Shown here piece after piece: positions 29,756 through 38,304 of a stretch of 64,000 nt of DNA. Made by a program: the position numbers and the translations under genes. The stretch comes from Ancylobacter vacuolatus (GTDB taxonomy: Bacteria; Pseudomonadota; Alphaproteobacteria; Rhizobiales; Xanthobacteraceae). How positions within the stretch are numbered: position 1 is the first letter of the stretch; every line of letters starts with the position of its first letter. Location: the NCBI RefSeq assembly GCF_030813595.1, contig NZ_JAUSUH010000001.1, positions 186,001 through 250,000 of the forward strand, in the 5' to 3' direction. Under the pieces are notes generated by a model. The model worked only from the letters and a program-made list of their open reading frames with translations, did not search any database and was not told the DNA's origin.

Positions 29756-30595
29756 TCATGCCTCATATGCGACCCCGTAGGCCAGCTTTCTTCGCTCGAT
29801 CCGCGCGAAACCGAGCTCGCCAAGGTGGATGCCAGCGATCAGCAATTGCTCGGCGGCCACGCAGTCCAAAAGCCTCGACCGCGTATCGGCGGCGAGATGC
29901 GCATCCTGATCGAACGCGATCGACACGTCGGGGCGCGGAACCTGGATCTGGGGGAAATGAACGATGTCGCCCCAGACGAGCAGGCTCTTGTTTCCTGAAT
30001 CGAGCCGATAGCCGGTGTGTCCGGCGGTGTGGCCCGGCAGCGGCATCGCTGTGATGCCGGGCAGCACCTCGCCGCCCTCAAAAGTTCGCAGCCGGTCGCG
30101 ATAGCCATCGAGCGCCTGACGCGCCACGAGGAAGTTGCCACGGGCGCGCTCGGGCGCGCGGCTCAGATTGCCGTCATCCTGCCAGAACGCGACTTCCCGA
30201 TGGTGGGCGACAAGTTCGGCGTTCGGGAAGACGGCTGTTCCTGACGCGTCCATCAGCCCCCCGACATGATCGGGATGGGCATGCGTCAACAGGATCGCAT
30301 CGATTTCGGAAGGGTGGATGCCCGCACGCAGAAGATTGGCTTTTAATCGGCCGCCCCACTGTTTGAATCCACCCGCTCCTGCGTCGATCAGGATCGTGCG
30401 ACCGCCGCTGCGCACCAAATAGCAGTTGATATGGATCGAGGTATGATCCGTTATCCCCGCATTTTCCTGCATACGGGCGGCATCGGCCGGGTCGATATTC
30501 GCGAGGAAATCGAAACTGGCGTGGAGATAGCCATCGCTGACGGCGGTGATTGTTAAGTCACCGACCTGTTGGCTGGGCAATGCGAAACTAGACAT
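29756..30595 (-). CDS. MBL-fold metallo-hydrolase
   Basis: A 279-aa metallo-beta-lactamase-fold hydrolase. Metal ligands seen: LLTHAHPDHVGG (HxHxDH), PGHTAGH, and Asp in LLVWGDIVHF. Resembles the group of N-acyl homoserine lactonase / aryl-hydrolase-like proteins with a MLQENAGI-type cap segment (here MQENAGITDHTSIHINCYLV). Last gene of a three-gene minus-strand unit with a tautomerase and an alpha/beta-barrel protein, probably controlled by the LysR gene at 31663. Substrate unknown; lactone or ester hydrolysis is plausible. Confidence 0.88.
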   Translation of the reverse strand: MSSFALPSQQVGDLTITAVSDGYLHASFDFLANIDPADAARMQENAGITDHTSIHINCYLVRSGGRTILIDAGAGGFKQWGGRLKANLLRAGIHPSEIDAILLTHAHPDHVGGLMDASGTAVFPNAELVAHHREVAFWQDDGNLSRAPERARGNFLVARQALDGYRDRLRTFEGGEVLPGITAMPLPGHTAGHTGYRLDSGNKSLLVWGDIVHFPQIQVPRPDVSIAFDQDAHLAADTRSRLLDCVAAEQLLIAGIHLGELGFARIERRKLAYGVAYEA

Positions 30596-30616
30596 TGGTT
30601 TTCTCCTGGCATCCGC

Positions 30617-30943
30617 TCAATTGCGCGCGTGAATGCTCGACGCTTCATAGCCAAAGCAACGGATGCGCGCGGCGAGACCGATATTGCGCCTTATGGCGTC
30701 GTCCAGTTCCCCCATGAACTGCGCCATGACTGGCGGCGTCCGAAAGGGCTCAAGGCGATATTGGATTTCTGCGAAGGCGGGGTGCCCCCGGCCATGCCGG
30801 ACAGCAACATAGACAATATGCACGTTCGCCAATGCGGCCCGGAGAATGCCGGTACAAAGTTCCGTGCATTGCTCCGTGAGGTTTGCGAGTGCTTCGTCCG
30901 GCGGCATCCTGTCTGCGGAAATATAGATCGTGACATTCGGCAT
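30617..30943 (-). CDS. Tautomerase-superfamily protein
   Basis: A 108-aa protein starting MPNVTIYISADRMPPDEAL. The proline right after the initiator Met is the catalytic base of 4-oxalocrotonate tautomerase relatives, and the beta-alpha-beta pattern fits. Longer than the classic 62-aa enzymes, like the CHMI or MIF-like group. Five nt from the upstream gene stop and 21 nt before the hydrolase gene. Likely a keto-enol tautomerase or dehalogenase-type step in breakdown of an aromatic or lactone compound; substrate not inferable. Confidence 0.7.
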   Translation of the reverse strand: MPNVTIYISADRMPPDEALANLTEQCTELCTGILRAALANVHIVYVAVRHGRGHPAFAEIQYRLEPFRTPPVMAQFMGELDDAIRRNIGLAARIRCFGYEASSIHARN

Positions 30944-30948
30944 CGGTG

Positions 30949-31494
30949 CTACCGCGTCTTCCCGACCGCAGCGTCAACGTCATTCGTCAACTGCGCCGTC
31001 ATCGGCGCATAGACATGGACGCCTTCAGATAGATGCTCGATGTCAGGCACATTGCCGCGCTCCACCTTGGCGAGCCAGCGGTGTTCCGGGAACTTCTCCA
31101 TAGCGACCGCCTGCATCGCATAGGGGGTGAGGCCAAGCCGGATCAGGGGTTCGGGGCCCAATGCGCTCAACGCCAGATATTCGCCCTCACCAATGGCCGG
31201 CGCACGGTCGATGCCGCCATAGAGGTTCCGGTGCCAGTCGGTGATGTGCTGTTGCCAGCGTGCGAAATTGCCGCCGCCCTTCTGGCGGTATTCCTCACCC
31301 ATCAGGATGTCGAGGCCGTCGATCGAATGAAGGGCGAGATAGACGGGGCAGCCGCGGCTCAACGCCTTGAAACGCTGCGAGGTGTGGAAGCCGGTCACCG
31401 AAATCAGGGCTGGCAGCTTGTCCAGGCTGTAAAAGTCGTTCCATTCCGCTTCGCTGACCGGGTCGGCAAAGCTGCATTCCACCGTGTAGATCAT
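30949..31494 (-). CDS. Dimeric alpha/beta-barrel-like (EthD-like) protein
   Basis: A 181-aa protein starting MIYTVECSFADPVSEAEWND and containing FYSLDKLPALISVTGFHTSQ, a pattern of ferredoxin-like (EthD/DUF4286-like) folds where DxxKLPxLLxVPG is common. Family assignment is tentative. First gene of the tautomerase/metallo-hydrolase unit, divergent from the LysR gene at 31663, with 168 bp of regulatory space. Such proteins often act as small cyclases, monooxygenases or accessory factors in aromatic catabolism. Confidence 0.6.
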   Translation of the reverse strand: MIYTVECSFADPVSEAEWNDFYSLDKLPALISVTGFHTSQRFKALSRGCPVYLALHSIDGLDILMGEEYRQKGGGNFARWQQHITDWHRNLYGGIDRAPAIGEGEYLALSALGPEPLIRLGLTPYAMQAVAMEKFPEHRWLAKVERGNVPDIEHLSEGVHVYAPMTAQLTNDVDAAVGKTR

Positions 31495-31662
31495 GACACC
31501 ACCTTCGACCGGAAGCTTCTCCTCCCAGTCTTGTCTTTCGTTGATATTTTCTCATGATAGACTGCCAATCCACGTCTATATATCGACAACGGATCATGCT
31601 TCAGTGACCTAATATCAAGGTGGCGGCGGATCGAAGACTAAGCCATCCCTTCAGGAAGCGTC

Positions 31663-32562
31663 ATGCGCCGTAAGATTCCCAGCAATTCCGCACTCATGGC
31701 GTTCGAGGCGTCGGCGCGTCATGGCAGCTTCGCGCGCGCGGCCGACGAACTGGCCCTGACCGAAGGGGCGATCAGCCGCCAGATCGGCCGGCTGGAAGTG
31801 TTCCTCGGCGTCACGCTGTTCGAGCGGATCGGTAATCGCGTCCGGCTTTTACCGAATGGAGAGCGTTATGCGGCTCAGGTCCGCGAGACGCTCGACCGGC
31901 TGGAGCGTGACAGCCAATATCTGATGGGGCAGCCGAGCGACGGCGCGAGCCTCGACATCGCAATCTTGCCGACGTTCGCCACGCGTTGGCTCATCCCGCG
32001 TCTGAAGCCGTTCCAGGAGCGGCATCCGCATATCACCCTGCATCTTGCGGAACGGATGGAGCCATTCGTTCTCACCGGCAGCGGGTTCGATGCTGCTATC
32101 CATTTTGAGCATCCTGCCTGGACGGGAATGCGGACGCACCGCTTGCTGCATGAGGTGCTGGTTCCGGTCTGCCATCCAGTGCTGATCAGGGGCCGAGACC
32201 CTGCCACAGCCCTCGATGCGCTGCCGCGGCTCCATCGCCGCCAGAACCCGGACGCCTGGCAGCGCTATGCCGAAGAGGCCGGGGTCGTGCTGACCAATCC
32301 TGCGATCGGTCCCCGCTATGATCTTCACTCCATGCAAATCGAAGCCGCGTTGGCTGGTCTCGGCGTTGCGCTCGTGCCGCGCCTCTATATCGAAAGCGAA
32401 CTAGCGGAAGGTCGCTTGGTCGCGCCTTGGCCTGATGGGGAGTCGATTTCCAAGACCTTCTGCCTCATCCTGCCGGAGCCGATCCGGTTGAGTGAAGCTC
32501 CAATACAGGTGTTCGCGAACTGGCTGCTCGAGGAGGCGCGATCGTCAGATCCAACCCCTTGA
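31663..32562 (+). CDS. LysR-family regulator, GcvA type
   Basis: A 299-aa LysR regulator. N-terminus MRRKIPSNSALMAFEASARH and the HTH FARAADELALTEGAISRQI are typical of the GcvA subgroup. Effector domain from about residue 90 (ATRWLIPRLKPFQERHPHI). Divergent from the EthD-like/tautomerase/metallo-hydrolase unit, the likely target. Confidence 0.93.
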   Translation: MRRKIPSNSALMAFEASARHGSFARAADELALTEGAISRQIGRLEVFLGVTLFERIGNRVRLLPNGERYAAQVRETLDRLERDSQYLMGQPSDGASLDIAILPTFATRWLIPRLKPFQERHPHITLHLAERMEPFVLTGSGFDAAIHFEHPAWTGMRTHRLLHEVLVPVCHPVLIRGRDPATALDALPRLHRRQNPDAWQRYAEEAGVVLTNPAIGPRYDLHSMQIEAALAGLGVALVPRLYIESELAEGRLVAPWPDGESISKTFCLILPEPIRLSEAPIQVFANWLLEEARSSDPTP

Positions 32563-32856
32563 TGTCAGCCTGTGTCCTTGGCCCGCAGCTCAGTGTGACG
32601 AATCGTATCGTTGCAATGCTCTCTCGCGCCCCAGCCGAACCGGATCAGGAAGCCGAAGCCTAAGGATAATTCGGCCGTTCTGCCGTGACGGAATCCCGAC
32701 CCCATAGGTGCTAACTTAAAGTCCCCGCCCGCTGCCAGAGCTGCCGGCCGGCGATATGAGAACCAAGTCACGCTCTGATGGTCGTGGACCAAGCGATCTA
32801 GTCCCGAGCACGTCGGTCCTACTTCGACCGATTGGCACTGGCAGGCCGCCACGCGC

Positions 32857-33813
32857 TTACTTGCCGTGCTGGCCGGCGCGCAGATCGGCATCGATTAGAG
32901 CCGAGAGGTCGGTGACCGGGATGCTCTGGCGATCGTTGAACGTGCCCGCCTTGTCCCAGGAGACTCCGCGACCGATCGCGAAGGCGGCGCGATACTTACG
33001 CATCATGTTCGTCGGATCGCTCGCCAGCTGTTCCATGAGGAAGGGCACGCTCCATACCGACCGCTTGAACGGGCGACCCAGCGCGGCCTCGAGCTTGTCC
33101 GCGACCTGGCCGTAGGTGACGGTGTCTCCGGCCAAGAACACAATCTCATTGCGGATGGTCGGCTCGAAAAACACGATCTCGGCCGTCAGCACGCCGATAT
33201 CGTCGGGAGTGGTCAGCGTCACGGCGGTGTCGAGGCTGCCGAGCGCGTGGACTTCACTGTTCTCCAGATCGACGACGCCGAACTCCGGCTCGAAGAGATA
33301 GTTCATGAACATGCCGGTGGAGATGATGACCCACTCGGTCTTGTTCTGCGAACGCAACAGTTCGCGCACGTCGAGTTGCGCATCGAAAATATCCTGCGGA
33401 CCGCCGCGGCCGATCGCTTCGAAATCGACACCGAACTGCCACGGGAAGTAGCGCGGGATGCCCGATTGCAGTGCCGCCTTGGCCAGCTTCATCGGCGTGT
33501 TGATGCCGGCCGCATAGCCCGCGCAGCCGATCACCGTGTCATAGCGCGAGAACACCGACGCCAATTCGTCGATCGAGCTATTTACCAGATCGCCGACGAC
33601 GATCTCGATACCCGCCTCGCGAATTTCGGAGATGTCGCGCTGCTTGGCTGGCGCGTCGGATGCGACGGCGCTGGCGCGCAGCAGCACGCTGATCTTGGCT
33701 CCGTCGATGTCCTTCGCGCGACGCGCCAAGTTGCGCAGGACCGGCATCCCAAGCTCGCCGGCGCCCAATACGAGGATATTCCGTGACTTCACGGTGGAAA
33801 CGGCATCGTTCAT
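32857..33813 (-). CDS. NmrA-like / isoflavone-reductase-like NAD(P)-binding protein
   Basis: A 318-aa atypical short-chain dehydrogenase. Rossmann motif ILVLGAGELGMPVLRNLA (GxGxxG) at residues 14-31, then IVVGDLVNSSIDELASVF and FPWQFGVDF, as in aromatic-alcohol or isoflavone reductases. NmrA-type proteins can be either redox sensors or reductases. Divergent from an HxlR regulator by 70 bp, a common regulator-reductase pairing. The 294 bp between this gene and the LysR stop hold nothing recognisable. Confidence 0.88.
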   Translation of the reverse strand: MNDAVSTVKSRNILVLGAGELGMPVLRNLARRAKDIDGAKISVLLRASAVASDAPAKQRDISEIREAGIEIVVGDLVNSSIDELASVFSRYDTVIGCAGYAAGINTPMKLAKAALQSGIPRYFPWQFGVDFEAIGRGGPQDIFDAQLDVRELLRSQNKTEWVIISTGMFMNYLFEPEFGVVDLENSEVHALGSLDTAVTLTTPDDIGVLTAEIVFFEPTIRNEIVFLAGDTVTYGQVADKLEAALGRPFKRSVWSVPFLMEQLASDPTNMMRKYRAAFAIGRGVSWDKAGTFNDRQSIPVTDLSALIDADLRAGQHGK

Positions 33814-33883
33814 ATTCCGACTCGCTCAATTTCGGTTGCCGCGTTCATCTGGCAACTCATCGACGAGCGCGAAAGAAGGGTAC

Positions 33884-34321
33884 ATGCGTGATACTGGGGT
33901 CAGATCGCTAAGCCGAGAAGACGTCCTCAAATATTCCCAGACCGTTTGCGACGGCCTTAGGGACGATGACGACGGTGTGCGGCGAGAGGTATTAGCGCAT
34001 GCAGGCAGTCGCTGGTCTCTCGGTGTCATCCACACGCTTGGCGTATACGGGCCGTTGCGCCATGCGGAGATCGCCAAACGCATGCACGGCGTTACGCAGC
34101 GGATGCTCACACGCACCCTCCGACACTTAGAGCGAGATGGATTGGTGATCCGCCACGACTTTGAAGAGGTTGTCCCTCACGTCGAATATGCGCTGTCCGA
34201 GACAGGCCTGGAACTGCTGGTCCGAATGGTGCCTCTGTGGACGTGGATCGTCGAGAACGTGGATAGCTTTCGCGCGGCGCGAGCGACGTTCGACCAGAAC
34301 CATTCGGCTGAGAAGCCATAA
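33884..34321 (+). CDS. HxlR-family regulator
   Basis: A 145-aa MarR-like winged-helix regulator of the HxlR family. Seen: GSRWSLGVIHTLGVYGPLRH (helix 1 region), EIAKRMHGVTQRMLTRTLRH (recognition helix) and ERDGLVIRHDFEEVVPHVEY (wing). ATG 33884 has GAAAGAAGG just upstream. These factors often sense electrophiles or quinones; one Cys (Cys22) is present. Likely controls the divergent NmrA-like gene. Confidence 0.92.
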   Translation: MRDTGVRSLSREDVLKYSQTVCDGLRDDDDGVRREVLAHAGSRWSLGVIHTLGVYGPLRHAEIAKRMHGVTQRMLTRTLRHLERDGLVIRHDFEEVVPHVEYALSETGLELLVRMVPLWTWIVENVDSFRAARATFDQNHSAEKP

Positions 34322-34568
34322 CTATGGCGTCAAGCAGTAGCGCCCGCAGGGTACGGCCATCGCACCCGCCTCATCCGGAGCGGGTGGTTCGCAACTCACC
34401 AATCTCACTTTTAGCGATGCCCTCGATGACGTTGCCCAGCTTGGATAGAGGGGCCGCAGCTGGGATTGGGGCTATCAATCCCTTGCAGATAGAAAATAAA
34501 ACACTCTGGAGAACTGGCCGGGCAATAGCGAAGCCGGAGCAGCTGGATTTCGTCGTTTTTACAATTGA

Positions 34569-34735
34569 TTAGGTCGTCTGCAGTGACACCCCTTCCGCCA
34601 TTTCAGTCCCGGTGAGCACTGCGTTTACGCCATCACGCGATACCGGCGTTTGAAGCAGCCGGGTCTTCGATCCCATGAACCGAACCTCGCCCTCGGCAAC
34701 TTCGACGCGCTGGGCAAGCGCGCGGGGATGGTCGC
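34569..34735 (-). pseudogene. C-terminal remnant of a serine recombinase
   Basis: The minus strand encodes LAQRVEVAEGEVRFMGSKT-type sequence (VEVAEGEVRFMGSKTRLLQT at its core), which matches the C-terminal end of large serine recombinases of Rhizobiales islands. It ends GTEMAEGVSLQTT-stop; MAEGV is encoded by the 14-bp att repeat, and in the other reading context (tRNA-Ser antisense) that would continue GFEPT. Everything N-terminal is gone, cut off by the IS3 fragment. Family recognition is by memory of pattern. Confidence 0.55.
34587..34600 (+). repeat. Second copy of the tRNA-Ser 3' end (putative att site)
   Basis: CACCCCTTCCGCCA, identical and in the same orientation as 24043-24056. Lies in the 3' end of the recombinase remnant. 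Confidence 0.7.
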
Positions 34736-34740
34736 GGCGG

Positions 34741-35142
34741 TGTCTGGCGGTCGTGATCGACCTCGTCTCCCGCCGCGTCGTCGGCTGGTCCATGCTGGCT
34801 CGGCAAACCACCAACGTCGTGCTTCAGGCGTTGCTGGCCGCCGTCCGGCGACGCAAACCGAAGGACCGTGTGCTGGTGCATTCGGGCCAGGGGAGCCAGT
34901 TCACCCGCATGGAGTGGGCTTCGTTCCTGAAACTCCACGATCTGCAGCCCTCGATGAGCCGTCGTGGCAACTGCCATGACAACGCCGTGGCCGAGAGCTT
35001 CTTCAACCTGCTCAAGCGCGAACGCATCCGCCGCAAGGCCGATCGCGCGAGCGACGAGGCACGCCGGGACGTGTTCGATTGCATCGAGATGTTCTACAAC
35101 CCTACCCGGAAGCACGCACGGAACGGGATGCTGCCGCCCGTC
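34741..35142 (+). pseudogene. IS3-family transposase fragment (OrfB C-terminal part)
   Basis: Encodes the integrase-core part of an IS3-type OrfB: LAVVIDLVSRRVVGWSMLAR with the first Asp, VLVHSGQGSQFT where the usual HSDxGSQY second Asp is Gly, and RGNCHDNAVAESFFNLLKRE with the Glu. The N-terminal half and OrfA are missing and the 3' end is cut at ARNGMLPPV. Both flanks are fragments of other recombinases. No terminal inverted repeats seen. Inactive. Confidence 0.85.
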
Positions 35143-35147
35143 CTAGC

Positions 35148-35507
35148 GTTGCGAAATCCCGCCGCGATGCTCTCAATGAGGCTATCAGCCACCTCTCCAA
35201 ATGTCAGCTTGGTCGCCTGCGCCTTCCTCGCAGCCTCGGCGGCGCGGCGTTCGTCCCGAGGGTTCGTGCCAGCATCGATCAGCTTGCGGGCCTCAGACGC
35301 TTTCTGGCGAGCGTTGGTCAGTGAGATGTCGTGGGCGGGGCCAAAGCCAAGCTCAGACCGCTTTCCATCTGGCTTGAACATGAAGAGCCAGAACTTTGCC
35401 CCTGTCGGACTGACCTGCAGGTTCAGCCCGCCTCCATCGGAACGACGGCCGGGGGCGCTGATCGAAAGCACTGTTCGGGCGGACAGCTTGTTCGTCGCTT
35501 TCGCCAT
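35148..35507 (-). pseudogene. P4-type integrase, N-terminal fragment
   Basis: About 120 residues from the ATG at 35507: the Arm DNA-binding domain (DUF4102) with SDGGGLNLQVSPTGAKFWLF, LGFGPAHDISLTNARQKASE and RRAAEAARKAQATKLTFGEV. The catalytic tyrosine-recombinase domain is lost where the IS3 fragment begins (about 35145-35165). Marks a former genomic island. Confidence 0.85.
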
Positions 35508-35527
35508 ACCGAGGCGGTCTGCCACCG

Positions 35528-35752
35528 TCAGTCCCATTCAACGGCGCCTGTCATCGCCTTCGGCAGCCGGAGGCAACCCGCCGACACCTTGCTGCGGAGG
35601 GCCGTCAGCCGATGGTCGATGACGGTTTGGCCGACCAGCAGCGCCCTGACCGTCGCCCGCAAATCGACGTGGCATGCGGCCACAGCCTCGTCGACAAGCG
35701 CGTCGGTCACCTCGAAATCGTCTGCCGGCTCCATGGTGGCGAAAATCTCCAT
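35528..35752 (-). CDS. Small conserved-looking protein upstream of the integrase fragment
   Basis: A 74-aa protein (MEIFATMEPADDFEVTDALV at the start) with an excellent ribosome-binding site, GGGAGGATGCC, before ATG 35752. Ends 21 nt before the integrase start, on the same strand, so it was part of the integrase unit. Function unknown; perhaps an excision or accessory factor of the island, but it lacks a clear HTH. Confidence 0.6.
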   Translation of the reverse strand: MEIFATMEPADDFEVTDALVDEAVAACHVDLRATVRALLVGQTVIDHRLTALRSKVSAGCLRLPKAMTGAVEWD

Positions 35753-35953
35753 GGCATCCTCCCTTGGCCGATCTCCCTTGGCCGATCGCGCCATAGGCGC
35801 GGCAGTCGGGGCGGGCCATGACGGCATTCTGCGGACGCCATGTCCCTCATCGTCAGTTAAGGCGTGAGAGGCATTGATGCGGATGATATTGCTTTTGTTA
35901 GCGGGACTCGCATTCTAACAATTGCTGGGGACCGCTTTTCGTAGAGGTATTTT

Positions 35954-36562
35954 ATGACGAACGTATTGTTTTTAGGTTATAATAAAGAAAAGACGAGACT
36001 AATAGAGCTGTTGAGCGAACGAGGCTTATCTGTGAGCTGGTTTGATCAGCCGGTTAGTGACATTTCTATGTACGACGCCGTCATCAGTTTTGGCTATAGA
36101 TTCATATTGACGGCGGATGTTCTCGCGAAAGCCAGGCGACCTGTTTTAAATCTTCATATATCCTATCTTCCGTGGAACCGCGGCGCTCATCCGCTTTTTT
36201 GGGCGGCTTATGATGCCACGCCTGTCGGCGTTTCTATCCACGAGATCGATTCGGGCATTGATACTGGGCCAATATGCTTCCAGCGTGAAGTGCGGATCGA
36301 TCCAGATGTCGAAACGTTTTCAAGTGGATATAGAAAGCTTATTAATGAAATCGAAGATTTATTTGAAGAAAATTTAGATGAGATAATCTGCGGGAGCTAT
36401 ACCCCTCTCCCTCAATCCGGCCCTGGAAGTTTCAAGCGTGTACGCGATCTCCCAGGTCAATTTTCGTGGAATGAGCTTATAGAGCCTGCAGTCAAGCGAC
36501 TTAGGTGTCATCAAAATAAAATGGAGACTGCCAGAACGTGGGATGGCGCAGAAAAGACATGA
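35954..36562 (+). CDS. Formyltransferase-family protein
   Basis: A 202-aa formyltransferase-fold protein. Active-site pattern is present: LNLHISYLPWNRGAHP (Asn and His of the N-x-H motif) and VSIHEIDSGIDTGPI (catalytic Asp in GIDTG). Short compared with Fmt (over 300 aa) and lacking its C-terminal domain, so closer to sugar N-formyltransferases or stand-alone GART-like enzymes. AGAGG lies before ATG 35954. The gene is much more AT-rich than the window average, as is the methylase at 37066; both look acquired. A role in formylating an amino sugar of a surface glycan is inference. Confidence 0.8.
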   Translation: MTNVLFLGYNKEKTRLIELLSERGLSVSWFDQPVSDISMYDAVISFGYRFILTADVLAKARRPVLNLHISYLPWNRGAHPLFWAAYDATPVGVSIHEIDSGIDTGPICFQREVRIDPDVETFSSGYRKLINEIEDLFEENLDEIICGSYTPLPQSGPGSFKRVRDLPGQFSWNELIEPAVKRLRCHQNKMETARTWDGAEKT

Positions 36563-37065
36563 TTAAAATAATCGCATAAATGATAGACTAATATGAGAGT
36601 CGCGCTCTCTGTATATAATTGCCAATATGTCTGAAAATCACGGGTGAAGTATTGATCTGCGCTCGAGTTGATGGGTGCTTCTGCGCGCGGCGTAGCTCAC
36701 GCGATCTAAAGTTCGCATCATTCGCCCCGGATTTGGCCGCCCTCTCACGAATCTTACTGGCGTATTTGGCGCGCGCGTGCGCCAGGACATCAGGCGGGGA
36801 ACAGCGATCACGAGGGATGTGGTGGATATCAACCAAGGGCTTTGCCCCTCAGGTCGTTGGCCTTGTCGGCTCGGTGTGCGGCTTTCGCTGCGAACGGATC
36901 TGCTCACGTGGTTTTCTGCCGACGTATATAATAACTTCTAAGATCGGAAAGTGGCAGAGAGACATCCGCCACTTATCTAATTCGGCGATAAAGAAATTTA
37001 TTCTATCGCAGTTGATATTTTAAATCACAGAGGGTTTGGATTGCTTATAGAATTGAGGATTGTTA
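36563..37065. other. AT-rich stretch without a convincing gene
   Basis: About 500 bp between the formyltransferase and methylase genes. Short open frames on both strands have no recognisable motif and no ribosome-binding site. May hold decayed island DNA. Confidence 0.5.
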
Positions 37066-37722
37066 TTATTTTTCGAGAAGGAACCAATGTATGTCGTCCT
37101 GTGGGGCCAAATTATCTCGCTTATAGATAAATCCGTAGTCAATTAACTTCAAGCCATACGAATCAATCAAATCTCCAGCAAAATCCCTTTTGAAAAGCCT
37201 ATTAGAATGTCCTCTATATGCAATTGTTACTGGAGAGGGGTTGTAATACTCGGCAACCAAAACGAATCGATTGGATCCATAAACTAAATTGTCGTAAACG
37301 AGCTTCAAATAATCGGGATCAATGTGAATTAAAACGCCAACAGTGAAAGTTAAATCAACGGAAGGATCGTTTATTTTATCCAGAATTGTACCATTAACGA
37401 TCTTTCCGACGTTGAGTTCGGCGGCTTTATTAGCCGCGGCCTCGTTAATCTCGTATCCGCTCAATTCAAGCGCAGGGTTCAGTCGTTTAAGTGTCAACAG
37501 ATTTAAGCCGATATTGCATCCCAGCTCCCTAGCTGACCGTACGTTATTTGCACATCGGAGCATCCGGGCCCACATTGCGACTTTAGAATAAAAAAGACTA
37601 TCTGAATTATTGCGCGCGATGTATTGATCTCCAAAATCTCCGGCCCAAAAATTCTCATGCTCGGTTTTGAATTCCACGACAGAACCTTTCAATAATTGTG
37701 ATTCTAATACGTATAAAGACAA
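37066..37722 (-). CDS. Pseudaminic acid biosynthesis-associated methylase
   Basis: A 218-aa SAM methyltransferase closely fitting the pseudaminic acid-associated methylase family (TIGR03587 type): HENFWAGDFGDQYIARN, the SAM motif ARELGCNIGLNLLTLKRLNP, TFTVGVLIHIDPDYLKLVYD, VLVAEYYNPSPVTIAYRGHS, KRDFAGDLID and QDDIHWFLLEK. Members sit in flagellin or lipopolysaccharide nonulosonic acid clusters. No pse genes are seen nearby, so it is an isolated or relocated piece. Strongly AT-rich relative to the chromosome. The true start may be the internal GTG just before EFKTEHENF. Confidence 0.88.
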   Translation of the reverse strand: MSLYVLESQLLKGSVVEFKTEHENFWAGDFGDQYIARNNSDSLFYSKVAMWARMLRCANNVRSARELGCNIGLNLLTLKRLNPALELSGYEINEAAANKAAELNVGKIVNGTILDKINDPSVDLTFTVGVLIHIDPDYLKLVYDNLVYGSNRFVLVAEYYNPSPVTIAYRGHSNRLFKRDFAGDLIDSYGLKLIDYGFIYKRDNLAPQDDIHWFLLEK

Positions 37723-38304
37723 TGAAATTCTCTAGAGGTAACATAATCGCATGAAAATGCCCTCTTTCGGGAGTTGATCATTACAAAGGTTGTGTTCCTA
37801 ATAGCATCATTTTGAAGCTCCGGCCATAAGGTGGGGGCCTTTTTGCCTTTGTCCGTTGTGCGGCCGCCTGGAGGAGGGGGCAACCGAAGCCATCGGCCGC
37901 TGCCGTAGCGGGCGCATGATCAAGGCCCTGGCGTTGCATGTTCATTACTGTCGGCTCGTCACATTTCTCTTCAAAGGGGGCGATGTCGCGGATGGCACGG
38001 CGGGATCGACGCCACGGAAGCAGATGCCTGCCGCCCGCGGCCGCAATGGCGATAAGGACCACGACAGAGATGCAATCCGTTGTCAGGTCTGGGAGGGGGG
38101 CGAGCCGCAATCCTCGCCGCGCCGTCGATCACATGAACGAGGGGGCGGGCGATAGAGTGACGGCAGATGCCCTCGAAGGATACTAGCGACGCTGTACAAG
38201 GCATAAGGCATAGGCAGGCTCAGACGTCCGGCAGGGTCGGCGGGCCGGCCCCTCGAAGCACGTCGCGCGCGCCTGCTAACCGGCTCGAAGCCCTCAATTT
38301 CCCC
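37723..38304. other. Gene-free junction region
   Basis: About 580 bp where composition changes from AT-rich back to GC-rich. No coding pattern recognised on either strand. Confidence 0.5.

Noticed and set aside
36619..37023. A 134-codon plus-strand frame, with 82- and 89-codon frames on the other strand.
   Set aside because: No ribosome-binding site, Cys/Arg-rich chance composition and no recognisable family.
37781..38110. A 109-codon minus-strand frame.
   Set aside because: No convincing start signal or motif; lies in a junction between AT-rich and GC-rich DNA.
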